64,000 nt of DNA from PRO6 sp035565775 (GTDB lineage: Bacteria; Pseudomonadota; Alphaproteobacteria; Rhizobiales; Xanthobacteraceae). Position 1 is the first letter of the stretch; the number at the start of each line of letters is the position of its first letter. Made by a program: the position numbers and the translations under genes. This document shows positions 17,563 through 25,545 of the stretch, one piece after another. Location of the stretch: the NCBI GenBank assembly GCA_035565775.1, contig DATMRW010000023.1, positions 124,001 through 188,000 on the forward strand, given 5' to 3'. A model generated the notes under the pieces. It was not told the DNA's origin. It searched no databases and worked only from the letters and a program-made list of their open reading frames with translations.

Positions 17563-18367
17563 CGCCGTCAAAACCCGCACCATCGTTCTGCAGCCGGAGG
17601 ACAAGAGGCAAGGGCGGTTCGACCACACGTCGGGGCTGGTCTACATCATCTCGCCCGCCGTGCTGCTGGCGGTGTGGCAGATCGTCGGGCTGCTCGGCTG
17701 GATCGATCTACGTTTCTTCCCGCTGCCGTCGCAGATCGCGGTGACTTTCTACGAGTTGCTCGTCTCCGGCGAATGGTTCGTGCATGTCGGGGCGACGCTC
17801 GGCCGGGTGCTGTTCGGCTTCATCGTCGGCTCCGCGCTCGGCATTGTCGTCGGCGCCCTCATGGGGCTCGTGCCGTGGATCCGGTTCTGCGTCTATCCGC
17901 TGGTCGCGTCGATCTACCCGATTCCGAAGATCGCGATCTTTCCGTTGATCCTGCTGATCTTCGGCCTCGGCGAGGCTTCCAAGCTGGTCACGATCTCGGC
18001 GAGCTGCTTCTTCTTTCTGGCGATCAGCGCGATGTCCGGGGTGCTCAACATTCCGCGCGTCTACATGGACGTCGGCCGCAATTTTGGCGCACGCGGTCTC
18101 GATTTCATCTGGACGGTTGCTATCCCCGCGGCCTTGCCGGTGATTTTCTCCGGCCTCAAGCTGGCGCTCGGCGCGGCGTTCCTCGTCGTCGTCTCGCTGG
18201 AATTCATCAACGCGGAATCCGGCATCGGCTGGCAGATCTGGCGCTCGTGGGAGCTGTTCTCGATCCGCATGATGTTCGTCAGCCTTCTGACTGTGTCATT
18301 CCTCGGGCTTATTCTTGTCGTGGCGCTTGATTGGCTCGAGCGCAAGCTTGTGCCGTGGCACCTCTGA
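17552..18367 (+). CDS. ABC transporter permease (NitT/TauT type)
   Basis: Inner-membrane permease of 271 residues with about six membrane segments. The EAA loop that contacts the ATPase is recognisable around NFGARGLDFIWTVAIPAALP. Its start lies inside the ATPase gene (11-base overlap), so the subunits are translationally coupled. It is the last gene of the monooxygenase/ABC operon and is followed by a strong hairpin. Confidence 0.92.
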   Translation: MPTDAVKTRTIVLQPEDKRQGRFDHTSGLVYIISPAVLLAVWQIVGLLGWIDLRFFPLPSQIAVTFYELLVSGEWFVHVGATLGRVLFGFIVGSALGIVVGALMGLVPWIRFCVYPLVASIYPIPKIAIFPLILLIFGLGEASKLVTISASCFFFLAISAMSGVLNIPRVYMDVGRNFGARGLDFIWTVAIPAALPVIFSGLKLALGAAFLVVVSLEFINAESGIGWQIWRSWELFSIRMMFVSLLTVSFLGLILVVALDWLERKLVPWHL

Positions 18368-18382
18368 GCGCGGCGCGCTGAA

Positions 18383-18410
18383 GACCGCCGGGGCTGATAC
18401 CCCGGCGGTC
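18383..18410. terminator. Bidirectional hairpin between convergent genes
   Basis: GACCGCCGGGG (18383-18393) pairs perfectly with CCCCGGCGGTC (18400-18410) over a 6-base loop: an 11-bp GC-rich stem between the permease and the convergent envelope-protein gene, whose stop codon it touches. No strong T run; likely a shared transcript end. Confidence 0.6.
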
Positions 18411-20070
18411 AGCCGCCGGACCGGCGAACCTGCTGCCGCGGGGCGCCCGCGACCGGGCCAGGGGCGGCGATGAGCTGCGGGCCGATCGCATCGAAGTGCG
18501 CCTTCTGCTCATCGCTCAGCGAGCCATAGAAATCGTTGAGCGCGACGCTGACCGACTTCACCGCCTGCAGCATGGTGTCGAGGCGCTGGCCGATCGCTGC
18601 GAGCCGGGCCGGCGGGGTCAGCGCGGTTGCCGGCTGGCAGGTGTTTTTCAGCATGTCTGCGGCCTTCGTCGCGGCGTCCTTGAGCGCGTCGAGGCTGGCG
18701 CGCTGGGCTTCGGTCGGCTTGACCGACTGCTCGATCATGGCGCCCGGCCACTCCATCGTCGTCGGCTGCACGATGCAGCCTGGCTCGGCCGTGCCGGCGG
18801 GGTTTGTCGCATTTGCTTCGGCCCGAGGCGAGCGCTGCGCATTGGCGGGCCTTGTCGAGGCCAGCGCGTTGATCCGGGCCTTCTGCTCATCGTTCAGGAG
18901 GCTGTAAAACTTCTCCAGCGGCGTCTGCACGGTCTGCACGGCAGCAATCATCGCCTCGATGCGCTGCTGCATGACGGCAAGCCGCCGCGGGGCTGTGAGC
19001 GCGATGTCAGTCGGGCACGAGGCCTCGAGATCCTTGGCGGCCTTGTTCGAGGCGCTGGCGAGCTCGTCGAGTGCGGCGCGCTGGGCATCATCGGGCTGGA
19101 CTGCCTTCTGGAACGTATCGATCGGCAGCCCCGCGATGGCCTGGTTTTCCTCGCCGCATAGCTGGGCGAAGTTGGGCTCGCTCTTCGTCGATGCCGCATA
19201 GGCGTAGGCGTTTCGGGCATCGCCGGTTCGGCCGGCATAGCGGGGCAGGTATCCGGCATAGCCCATCAGGCCGTCATAGCCATAGAGGCCGAAGATGCCG
19301 GCGGCGATGTCGGGATAGCCGTAGTCCCAGAACGTGTTGTCGTAGCCATAACCCCACAGCGCATAATTATAGAGGTCGTAGAAGGCGAACGGCCAGAACA
19401 CCGGGCCGACCCAGCCGAAGCCGCCGTTGTTGTGGCGCCACCAGAAGCCGTTGCGATTCCAGCCCTTTCCCCATGCGGCAGTGGCAAGGCCTGCAGTCAC
19501 GAGGGCGCGGGTCCGCGGATTGTGCAGGGCGCCGGCATTGCGAAACGCCCGATCGATGGGGCGGGAGTTGAAAGCCTGTCGGACCGCAGTGGCGTTGCGG
19601 GTCGCTTGAATGCCCCTTGCATTGGGCATTCCCGCTGCAGCGAACGCCCGCTGGGGACCATTGAAGCGCTGCATGTTACGGCCGGCGAATGCGCGATTGG
19701 CGGGCATGCCCGGCCGGGCGAAAGAGCGGCCCATATTGGGCCTTGCGGCGTAAGGTCTGCCAACAAAGGGCCTGCCAACATAGGGTCTGCCGTAGAACGC
19801 GCGTGGGCCGCCAAAATGCATCGCCCCGCCACGGAAGCCGCCGCCGTGAAAACCGCCTCCATGGAATCCGCCGAAACCGCCACCGCGGAAGCCTCCTCCA
19901 TGAAAGCCTCCCCCATGAAAGCCTCCGCCGCCAAAACCGCCACCGCGGAATCCGCCGCCGCCGCCATGAAACCCGCCTCCGCCTCCGCCGCCGCGCCCGG
20001 CGGCATAGGCTGTGACTGACATTGCGGCCACAAGAAACAGAGCCACGACGCCTATTCGGAATTTGGACAT
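18409..20070 (-). CDS. Gly-rich exported protein with two LTXXQ/Spy-like domains
   Basis: A 553-residue exported protein. It has a Sec-type signal (MSKFRIGVVALFLVAAMSV, cleavage near AYA), a long Gly/Phe/His-rich repeat (residues about 25-85), an Arg/Pro/Phe-rich stretch with GRPFVGRP-type repeats, a Trp/Tyr/Gly-rich region (GFGWVGPVFWPFAFYDLYNY), then two homologous C-terminal domains of about 100 residues. Each domain has a cysteine start, QRA(A/S)LD(E/A)L, a second cysteine and a final DEQKA, as in Spy/CpxP LTXXQ proteins, which act in the periplasm as chaperones or stress sensors. Start ATG 20070 has GGAGGG upstream. The partner or ligand is unknown. The gene is convergent with the ABC operon. 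Confidence 0.8.
   Translation of the reverse strand: MSKFRIGVVALFLVAAMSVTAYAAGRGGGGGGGFHGGGGGFRGGGFGGGGFHGGGFHGGGFRGGGFGGFHGGGFHGGGFRGGAMHFGGPRAFYGRPYVGRPFVGRPYAARPNMGRSFARPGMPANRAFAGRNMQRFNGPQRAFAAAGMPNARGIQATRNATAVRQAFNSRPIDRAFRNAGALHNPRTRALVTAGLATAAWGKGWNRNGFWWRHNNGGFGWVGPVFWPFAFYDLYNYALWGYGYDNTFWDYGYPDIAAGIFGLYGYDGLMGYAGYLPRYAGRTGDARNAYAYAASTKSEPNFAQLCGEENQAIAGLPIDTFQKAVQPDDAQRAALDELASASNKAAKDLEASCPTDIALTAPRRLAVMQQRIEAMIAAVQTVQTPLEKFYSLLNDEQKARINALASTRPANAQRSPRAEANATNPAGTAEPGCIVQPTTMEWPGAMIEQSVKPTEAQRASLDALKDAATKAADMLKNTCQPATALTPPARLAAIGQRLDTMLQAVKSVSVALNDFYGSLSDEQKAHFDAIGPQLIAAPGPVAGAPRQQVRRSGG
19815..20000 (-). repeat. Gly-rich coding repeat (GGGFHGGGFRGG type)
   Basis: Short imperfect tandem units encoding GGGFHGGG and GGGFRGGG, within the exported LTXXQ-type protein. 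Low-complexity coding DNA, prone to length change; not an array of spacers. Confidence 0.85.
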
Positions 20071-20282
20071 GGCACCCTCCGCTGCAACTTGTGCGTACAA
20101 CGAACGACAGACCAGGGCAGCACGTCAATCCGGGGAATGGAAAATTGTTCCGGCCCGTATCGGCCCGTGACGATGCCGAAGGGCCGAGGCTTGATCTGGA
20201 GCCGCGCATCCGACAATGATCCCGCAACCACACGCATATGATGGCGATAGAGCTTTTGCGCTGGTTGTAAGGAGATCAAGAG

Positions 20283-21749
20283 ATGTTCGCCTGTTCGCCT
20301 GTAGAAGATGCTCACAGCCCGACCATCGGCTGTCTGTGCCATCATCCGGCTTTCGCGCGCTTCAATGCCCAGCTCACGCAAAAGTTCTCGCGCCGCGCTT
20401 TTCTCTCCGGCGCGGCGGCGGCTGTCGGCGCTGCTGCGCTGTGGCCGAAGGCGGCATCCGCGGGCATCCCGGCCGCGCCTGCACTGCCAGTCGCCTTCAC
20501 GAACGTCCTCGTGTTCGACGGAAAATCGAATGCCTTGCGCAAGGGCCTGCGAGTGATCGTCGAGGGCAACAGGATCAAGGCGGTCGAACCGGCCGAACAG
20601 CCGTTGTCGAAGGGCATTCAGGTGATCGACGGCGGCGGGCGCACATTGATGCCGGGCCTGATCGATGCCCACTGGCACACGATGATGGCCGCGGTGCCGA
20701 TGGCGCAGCTTCTTGTCGCCGATGTCGGCTTGCTGAATCTGATGGCCGCCGATCAGGCCGAGAAGACCCTGATGCGCGGCTTCACCACCGTTCGCGACAT
20801 GGCCGGTCCCTCATTCAGCCTGAAACGCGCCATCGATGCCGGGCTCACCGCCGGGCCGCGGATCTATCCCTCCGGCGCCATGATCTCCCAGACCTCGGGC
20901 CACGGCGACTTCCGGCTTCCCTATGAGGTGCCCGGGCCGCAGAACGCGCCGCTGAGCCGCGGTGCAGCGATCGGCGGAGGCATGATTGCGGACGGCGTCG
21001 ACGAGGTGCTCAAGCGCACGCGCGAGCAGCTGATGATGGGGGCGACCCAGATCAAGCTCGCCGCTGGCGGCGGTGTTGCATCGAACTACGATCCGATCGA
21101 CGTCAGCCAGTATACCGAGGCCGAATTCCGCGCGGCCTCCGATGCTGCAGAGAATTGGGGAACCTACACGACGGTGCACGCCTATACGTCGCGCGCCATC
21201 CAGACGGCGATCCGCGGCGGCGTGAAATGCATCGAGCACGGCCAGCTCATGGACGAGGAAACCGCGAAGATCTTGGCCGACAAGAACATCTGGCTCAGCT
21301 CGCAGCCGTTCCTTGCCGACGCGGACAGTAATCACTATCCAGCGGGCTCGGCGAGCGAGGCGAAGTCGAAGATGGTCGCCGCCGGGACCGACAGGGTCTA
21401 TGGCTATGCCAAGAAGCACAAGCTGAAGACGGCGTGGGGCACCGACATCCTGTTCAATGCTGCACAGACGGTGAAGCAGGGCAGGCTGCTCGCCAAGATG
21501 ACGCGATGGTACACGCCGGCCGAGGTATTGACGACGGCGACCAGCGTCAACGCCGAGCTGTGCGCGATGTCGGGCCCGCGCAATCCTTACCCAGGCAAGC
21601 TCGGCGTCATCGAGGCGGACGCCTATGCCGATCTGCTGTTGATCGACGGCGACCCGATTGCGAATATCGACCTGATCGCCGATCCCGACAAGAACCTTGT
21701 CGTCATCATGAAGGATGGCCGCATCTTCAAGAACACGCTTGCGGCCTGA
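20283..21749 (+). CDS. Metal-dependent amidohydrolase with Tat signal
   Basis: A 488-residue amidohydrolase-superfamily enzyme. The N-terminus holds a twin-arginine signal SRRAFLSGAAAAVGAAAL (about residues 36-53), so export to the periplasm is likely. Metal ligands are visible: HWH after GLIDA, the lysine in TQIKLAAGGGV, histidines in TVHAYT and CIEHGQ, and aspartate in AWGTDI. The clade includes imidazolonepropionase-like and Xaa-Pro dipeptidase-like hydrolases; the substrate is not determined. TAAGGAGAT precedes ATG 20283. A shorter start is possible because 30 residues precede the twin arginines. It is divergent from the Gly-rich protein gene. Confidence 0.88.
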   Translation: MFACSPVEDAHSPTIGCLCHHPAFARFNAQLTQKFSRRAFLSGAAAAVGAAALWPKAASAGIPAAPALPVAFTNVLVFDGKSNALRKGLRVIVEGNRIKAVEPAEQPLSKGIQVIDGGGRTLMPGLIDAHWHTMMAAVPMAQLLVADVGLLNLMAADQAEKTLMRGFTTVRDMAGPSFSLKRAIDAGLTAGPRIYPSGAMISQTSGHGDFRLPYEVPGPQNAPLSRGAAIGGGMIADGVDEVLKRTREQLMMGATQIKLAAGGGVASNYDPIDVSQYTEAEFRAASDAAENWGTYTTVHAYTSRAIQTAIRGGVKCIEHGQLMDEETAKILADKNIWLSSQPFLADADSNHYPAGSASEAKSKMVAAGTDRVYGYAKKHKLKTAWGTDILFNAAQTVKQGRLLAKMTRWYTPAEVLTTATSVNAELCAMSGPRNPYPGKLGVIEADAYADLLLIDGDPIANIDLIADPDKNLVVIMKDGRIFKNTLAA

Positions 21750-21795
21750 GGCTTGAGCCGGGAGCGATCGGGCGTGAATGGCATGTCCGGTCCGC

Positions 21796-23172
21796 TTACG
21801 TGGTGCGAATGTCGGCGAAGAATTTTTCGACCTGGGAGCGCAGCGCCTCCGATTCCATCGTCAGTTCGTCGGCGGCGGAGGACAGCTGCGCGGCGGTCTC
21901 GCCGGTCTCGACCGCGAGGCGGCTGATAGAGCCGATCTTGGTCGAGACCTCGTTGGTGCCGCGCGCGGCGTCCTGAATATTTTGCGCGATCGACGCCGTC
22001 GCGGTGCCCTGTTCTTCGGTCGCCGCCGCAATCATCGCCGCGATCTCGTTGACGGAGCCGATTGTCGTCACGATGGCGTTGATCGCTGTGACGGAATCTT
22101 TCGCGGCCTCCTGAATGGCGAAGATCTGCGAGCTGATCTCGTCGGTGGCCTTTGCGGTTTGCGAGGCCAGCGCCTTGACCTCCTGGGCGACCACGGCAAA
22201 GCCCTTGCCGGCTTCGCCGGCGCGCGCGGCCTCGATCGTTGCATTGAGCGCCAGCAGGTTGGTCTGCTCGGCGACGAGATTGATCAGCTTGACGACGTCG
22301 CCGACCTTGCGTGCGGCCTCGGAAAGGCTCTGCATGGTGACGCTGGATCGGTTCGCCTGATCGACCGCGTTGTGTGTCATCCGCGCCGACTCCGCCACCT
22401 GCCGGCAGATTTCCCGGACCGAGGCAGTGAGCTCCTCGGTCGCGGCGGCGACCATCTGAACGTTGGTCGATGCATCCTCCGACGCCGCCGCGACGATGCG
22501 CGATTGTCCGGTCGATTCATTGGCGCTTGTCGCCAGCGCATTGGCCGCGGTCTGGAGCCGCGCCGCCGCTCCGCTCACGATCTTGAGTGTCACCGCCATC
22601 CGACCATCGAATTCCTCGATTGCCGTCGTCAGCTTTCCCTGGCGCTGCTCGCGCTCGGCCAGCATCGCGTCCTCGTAGACTGAAATCGCGATGTCCATGT
22701 CCAGCATCACGGCGGCGTTCACCGCGGTGATCATGTTGGCAAGGTGGCGCCGCCGCCAGCGATATTTTTCGATCGCAAGATCGGTCAACGCACTGAGGAT
22801 GAAGTTGTAGCCGCCGATGTACCAGCGCGGCTCGAGCCCGATCTTGTTGTGCACGAGGCCGATTGTGCGCGCGCTCTTGATGTAATCGCTGTCGAAATTA
22901 CCATCCAGCAGCCGCCGCCAATGCGACGCCTGCGCCGACTTCAGGCGCACGACGTTGTTGCCGAGCATGCCTGCAAGACAGGGCTCCTTTGAGATATGCT
23001 GATAGAAGCCGTCGAGAATGTCTGGCAGGGCCGGTTCGACCGATTTCCAGAACTCGCGCAGCAATGCGCTCGTGCCGGCGTCGATGCGCATGAAACGCAA
23101 TCGGGTTTCGCGATCCTGGCCGATGTCAGCAGGAATCGCGGCCGTATTCGCGATGGCAGTTCTTTCGATCAT
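21796..23172 (-). CDS. Globin-coupled methyl-accepting chemotaxis protein (soluble, HemAT-like)
   Basis: A 458-residue soluble receptor. Residues about 20-170 are a sensor globin: the proximal heme histidine is H108 in IGLVHNKIGLEPRWYIGGY, and Y57 in GFYQHI is a candidate distal residue. Residues about 190-455 are a chemoreceptor signalling domain with the tip EAARAGEAGKGFAVVAQEV. There are no membrane segments. The family senses oxygen, and sometimes NO or CO, and controls CheA for aerotaxis. A 28-bp FNR-like inverted repeat lies about 140 bases upstream, and a Crp/Fnr gene is divergent on the other side. No che genes are nearby. Confidence 0.92.
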   Translation of the reverse strand: MIERTAIANTAAIPADIGQDRETRLRFMRIDAGTSALLREFWKSVEPALPDILDGFYQHISKEPCLAGMLGNNVVRLKSAQASHWRRLLDGNFDSDYIKSARTIGLVHNKIGLEPRWYIGGYNFILSALTDLAIEKYRWRRRHLANMITAVNAAVMLDMDIAISVYEDAMLAEREQRQGKLTTAIEEFDGRMAVTLKIVSGAAARLQTAANALATSANESTGQSRIVAAASEDASTNVQMVAAATEELTASVREICRQVAESARMTHNAVDQANRSSVTMQSLSEAARKVGDVVKLINLVAEQTNLLALNATIEAARAGEAGKGFAVVAQEVKALASQTAKATDEISSQIFAIQEAAKDSVTAINAIVTTIGSVNEIAAMIAAATEEQGTATASIAQNIQDAARGTNEVSTKIGSISRLAVETGETAAQLSSAADELTMESEALRSQVEKFFADIRTT

Positions 23173-23598
23173 GCGTCACCTTCATCCCGCTCGTGGAGAG
23201 GATTGCAGTGTCTGGCAGCGGCAGGCGCGGCTGTGCACAAGACGTGCGGCGTCATGAATGTTTCATCGACGATATGATTGCGCACGCCGGTTAAGGCTTC
23301 AGTCCCGTCACTTGATGCAAATTGTTAACCTGCATCAAGTTGAAGCCGCTCACTCGATTACCAATGCTGTTGTCATGCGTGAATACGTTGCGCCGGTAAT
23401 CGAATTCTGCTTGATGAAGCGCGGCAAACTGCCCAGCGTTTCCGCGAGAGTGTTGACCGGCAAGTCTCCAATGATCGCGGTGGCCCTTGGGTTAGGGCCT
23501 AAATGAGCGAAAATACGCCATTCGAGACCTAGAATGTTGGCTTTTGTGCAGGCAAAAAATACGGCAGACGCGCACAACGTTGCGAGACTGTCGGCAGC
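23173..23598. other. Divergent regulatory region between chemoreceptor and Crp/Fnr gene
   Basis: About 425 bases. It carries the FNR-like 28-mer at 23312-23339. Short frames on both strands (plus 23258-23506, minus 23350-23619) have no recognisable product or good ribosome site, so no gene is called. It is locally more AT-rich than the flanks. Confidence 0.5.
23312..23339. promoter_or_regulatory. FNR/FixK-like inverted repeat, site A
   Basis: With one flanking base, CTTGATGCA (23311-23319) and TGCATCAAG (23331-23339) form a perfect 9-bp inverted repeat. Inside it, TTAACCTGCATCAA (23325-23338) is a near FNR box (pattern TTGAT-N4-ATCAA). It lies about 140 bases before the chemoreceptor start and matches site B at 24 of 28 positions. 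Confidence 0.6.
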
Positions 23599-24366
23599 AT
23601 GGCGCGACATTTGCGGCATACACCGTTTGAATTGATTCAGGCCTTAAGGATGCAAGACAATTCTCTTTGTGTAACGTGCCCTCATCGCAAGTTCGGCATC
23701 TGCGGTGCGCTGTTGGCAGACCAGGCGGAGTATTCGCCAGCGCAACGGAAACCGAACTGGCAGCGCCACCAGACGGCTCGTCCGGGCGCAGAGATCGCGA
23801 TCCGAAATCGGGTGTCCGAACACGTTTTTGTATTGTGCGACGGCTGGGCCTATCGCTTCTTCCAGCTCGGCAATGGCCGCAGGCAGATTTTGAATTTTTT
23901 GCTGCCCGGCGATCTGTTCTCCGCCGTCGCGGTGTTCGAAGAGCAGTTTTCCTTTTCCGCGAAGGCGCTGACGAGCGTGCAGTTCAGCGGGTTCAGGCGC
24001 GCTGAAATTCAGGCGCGGCTTTCCAGCAATCCGGATATTTCGAAAGCGCTGGCGCGGTCCTGCGCCGCCGACGCCAGCCGATCGGACGAACTGCTCACCG
24101 CTCTCGGCCAGCGTTCGGCGGAAGAGCGCATCGCCTATCTTTTCCTGCACCTGATTGAGCGGATTGCGGCGCGCCGGGTCATCCGCGAGCAGCGCTACCC
24201 GTTTCCGCTGCGTCAGCAGCATATCGCGGAGGCGGTCGGACTCACGCCGGTTCATGTCAGCCGCGTGCTCGGCCACTTCCGCGATCGCGGGGTGATGGAG
24301 CTTTCCGGTGGCGTTCTCGAGGTTCTTGATCTGCCGGAGCTGCAACGCATCGGCGCGCTGTGCTGA
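23599..24366 (+). CDS. Crp/Fnr family regulator with N-terminal cysteine cluster
   Basis: A 255-residue regulator with a cyclic-nucleotide-binding-type beta roll (about 55-150), dimer helix and C-terminal winged helix. Near the N-terminus CVTCPHRKFGIC gives C24-x2-C27-x7-C35, and C80 is a possible fourth ligand; FNR uses a similar arrangement for an oxygen-labile Fe-S cluster, so cluster binding is plausible but unproven. The recognition helix reads TPVHVSRVL. Classical FNR has Glu where this has His (ExxSR), so it may not bind TTGAT sites. ATG 23650 (MQDNSLC) is an alternative start without a good ribosome site. It ends 31 bases from the convergent DUF2336 gene. Confidence 0.85.
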   Translation: MARHLRHTPFELIQALRMQDNSLCVTCPHRKFGICGALLADQAEYSPAQRKPNWQRHQTARPGAEIAIRNRVSEHVFVLCDGWAYRFFQLGNGRRQILNFLLPGDLFSAVAVFEEQFSFSAKALTSVQFSGFRRAEIQARLSSNPDISKALARSCAADASRSDELLTALGQRSAEERIAYLFLHLIERIAARRVIREQRYPFPLRQQHIAEAVGLTPVHVSRVLGHFRDRGVMELSGGVLEVLDLPELQRIGALC

Positions 24367-24397
24367 ACAGTGGCATCGGCCGCACGCGGCTAAGGAG

Positions 24398-25492
24398 TCA
24401 GGCGAGAGGCGTCGTCGTCTGTGCGCGCAGCCGATAGAATTGGATCACTCGCTTCGCCGTCTCGACCTTCAGCCGCATGAAAGCCTCGCAGTCCTGGCTT
24501 TGCCGGTGTGGCGAGCGCGCGCTGCTCCCTTGAAGCATCAGCAAGGTCTTGGTGGTCGGCCATGACATGCCGCTTGCCCTCGCCAGAACCATGATCTGCC
24601 CCGGCTGCTCATCGACCAATGCGCGCTCGATCAGACTGACCGGCAGATCGCAGATCATCGCCAGGGCTATGGCCGTCTCGTCAAACCTGCCGGCGCGCGC
24701 GAAGTCGACAAGCTGCGCTTCGGTGAGGCCGCCCTGTTCGCTCAGAGAACCAACCATCGCCGTGGCTGCTGTGTAGTTCGCCGACCTCTCCCGCGTTCGC
24801 GCCTGAATTTTTTGCGAAGCATGGGCAACGATGTCGAGGATGACGCTGGTTTTTCCGGGATCGGCACGGATCAGCTTGAGCTTCACGGCCTCCGAGGCAT
24901 CGGCGAACAGTTTTAGCAAGTGCTGGCGGGGAATGTCCTGACGCACCCAGACCGACACCGCAAGGCGGTCATCGTCCGACGAACGCTCAATGAGGGTGGA
25001 ATAGCCGAGATCAGAGAAGGCCGCGCCGGGGTTGCTTGCCGTGCTCAGAACGACGTCCTGATCGCCCCGGCCGACGAGGATGTCGGTGACGGGTTCGTTG
25101 AGCCGCTTGCGCCGGGAAATGGCAAGGAGATGGGCCTGGCTTTTCTCCCGCGCGCTCTTGATCAGCGTGCCGTCGTCGACTTGCGGCGACCGGGTCAACA
25201 GCGGGGCGGCGACGTCGATCGCATCATCGAGCGCGAGTCGGCGGACAACGTTTGGCGGGGCGTCGGCAACGTCAGCGAGGGTATGGCCGAAGGTGGCTCG
25301 GGCGGAGGCGTCGATCTCTTCGACGAGGCGCGTCATCACTTCGTCGAACAATGCCATCTGTTCATCGGAGATCTTGCCGGCATTCACCGCGAACAGATCG
25401 GTGATGCGCCGCAGGATACGAGCCCGATAGCCGATATCGTGGCTCGCGATCATGTCTTCAAGCTCGTTGAGAATGCTTTGGTTCGAGCTCAC
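24398..25492 (-). CDS. DUF2336 domain-containing protein
   Basis: A 364-residue soluble, mostly helical protein resembling the DUF2336 family common in alphaproteobacteria. HEAT-like helical pairs with repeated acidic positions run through it (for example VVRRLALDDAIDVAAPLL and DETAIALAMICDLPVSLIERAL). Function is unknown; proteins of this family are often found near signalling genes. Start is GTG 25492 behind GGGGGAGG. It lies 53 bases downstream of the GGDEF-EAL gene on the same strand, so cotranscription is likely and would place it under the same promoter as that gene. Confidence 0.75.
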   Translation of the reverse strand: MSSNQSILNELEDMIASHDIGYRARILRRITDLFAVNAGKISDEQMALFDEVMTRLVEEIDASARATFGHTLADVADAPPNVVRRLALDDAIDVAAPLLTRSPQVDDGTLIKSAREKSQAHLLAISRRKRLNEPVTDILVGRGDQDVVLSTASNPGAAFSDLGYSTLIERSSDDDRLAVSVWVRQDIPRQHLLKLFADASEAVKLKLIRADPGKTSVILDIVAHASQKIQARTRERSANYTAATAMVGSLSEQGGLTEAQLVDFARAGRFDETAIALAMICDLPVSLIERALVDEQPGQIMVLARASGMSWPTTKTLLMLQGSSARSPHRQSQDCEAFMRLKVETAKRVIQFYRLRAQTTTPLA

Positions 25493-25545
25493 GGCCTCCC
25501 CCGGAAACTAAGGGTCAACTCGGCGAACGTTACGGTCGGCTTGCA

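Noticed and set aside
19815..20000. Repeat array that might suggest CRISPR
   Set aside because: The units are coding Gly-rich repeats with no constant-length spacers.
23350..23619. Minus-strand frame of 89 codons between chemoreceptor and Crp/Fnr genes
   Set aside because: No ribosome site or recognisable protein; overlaps the start of the Crp/Fnr gene.
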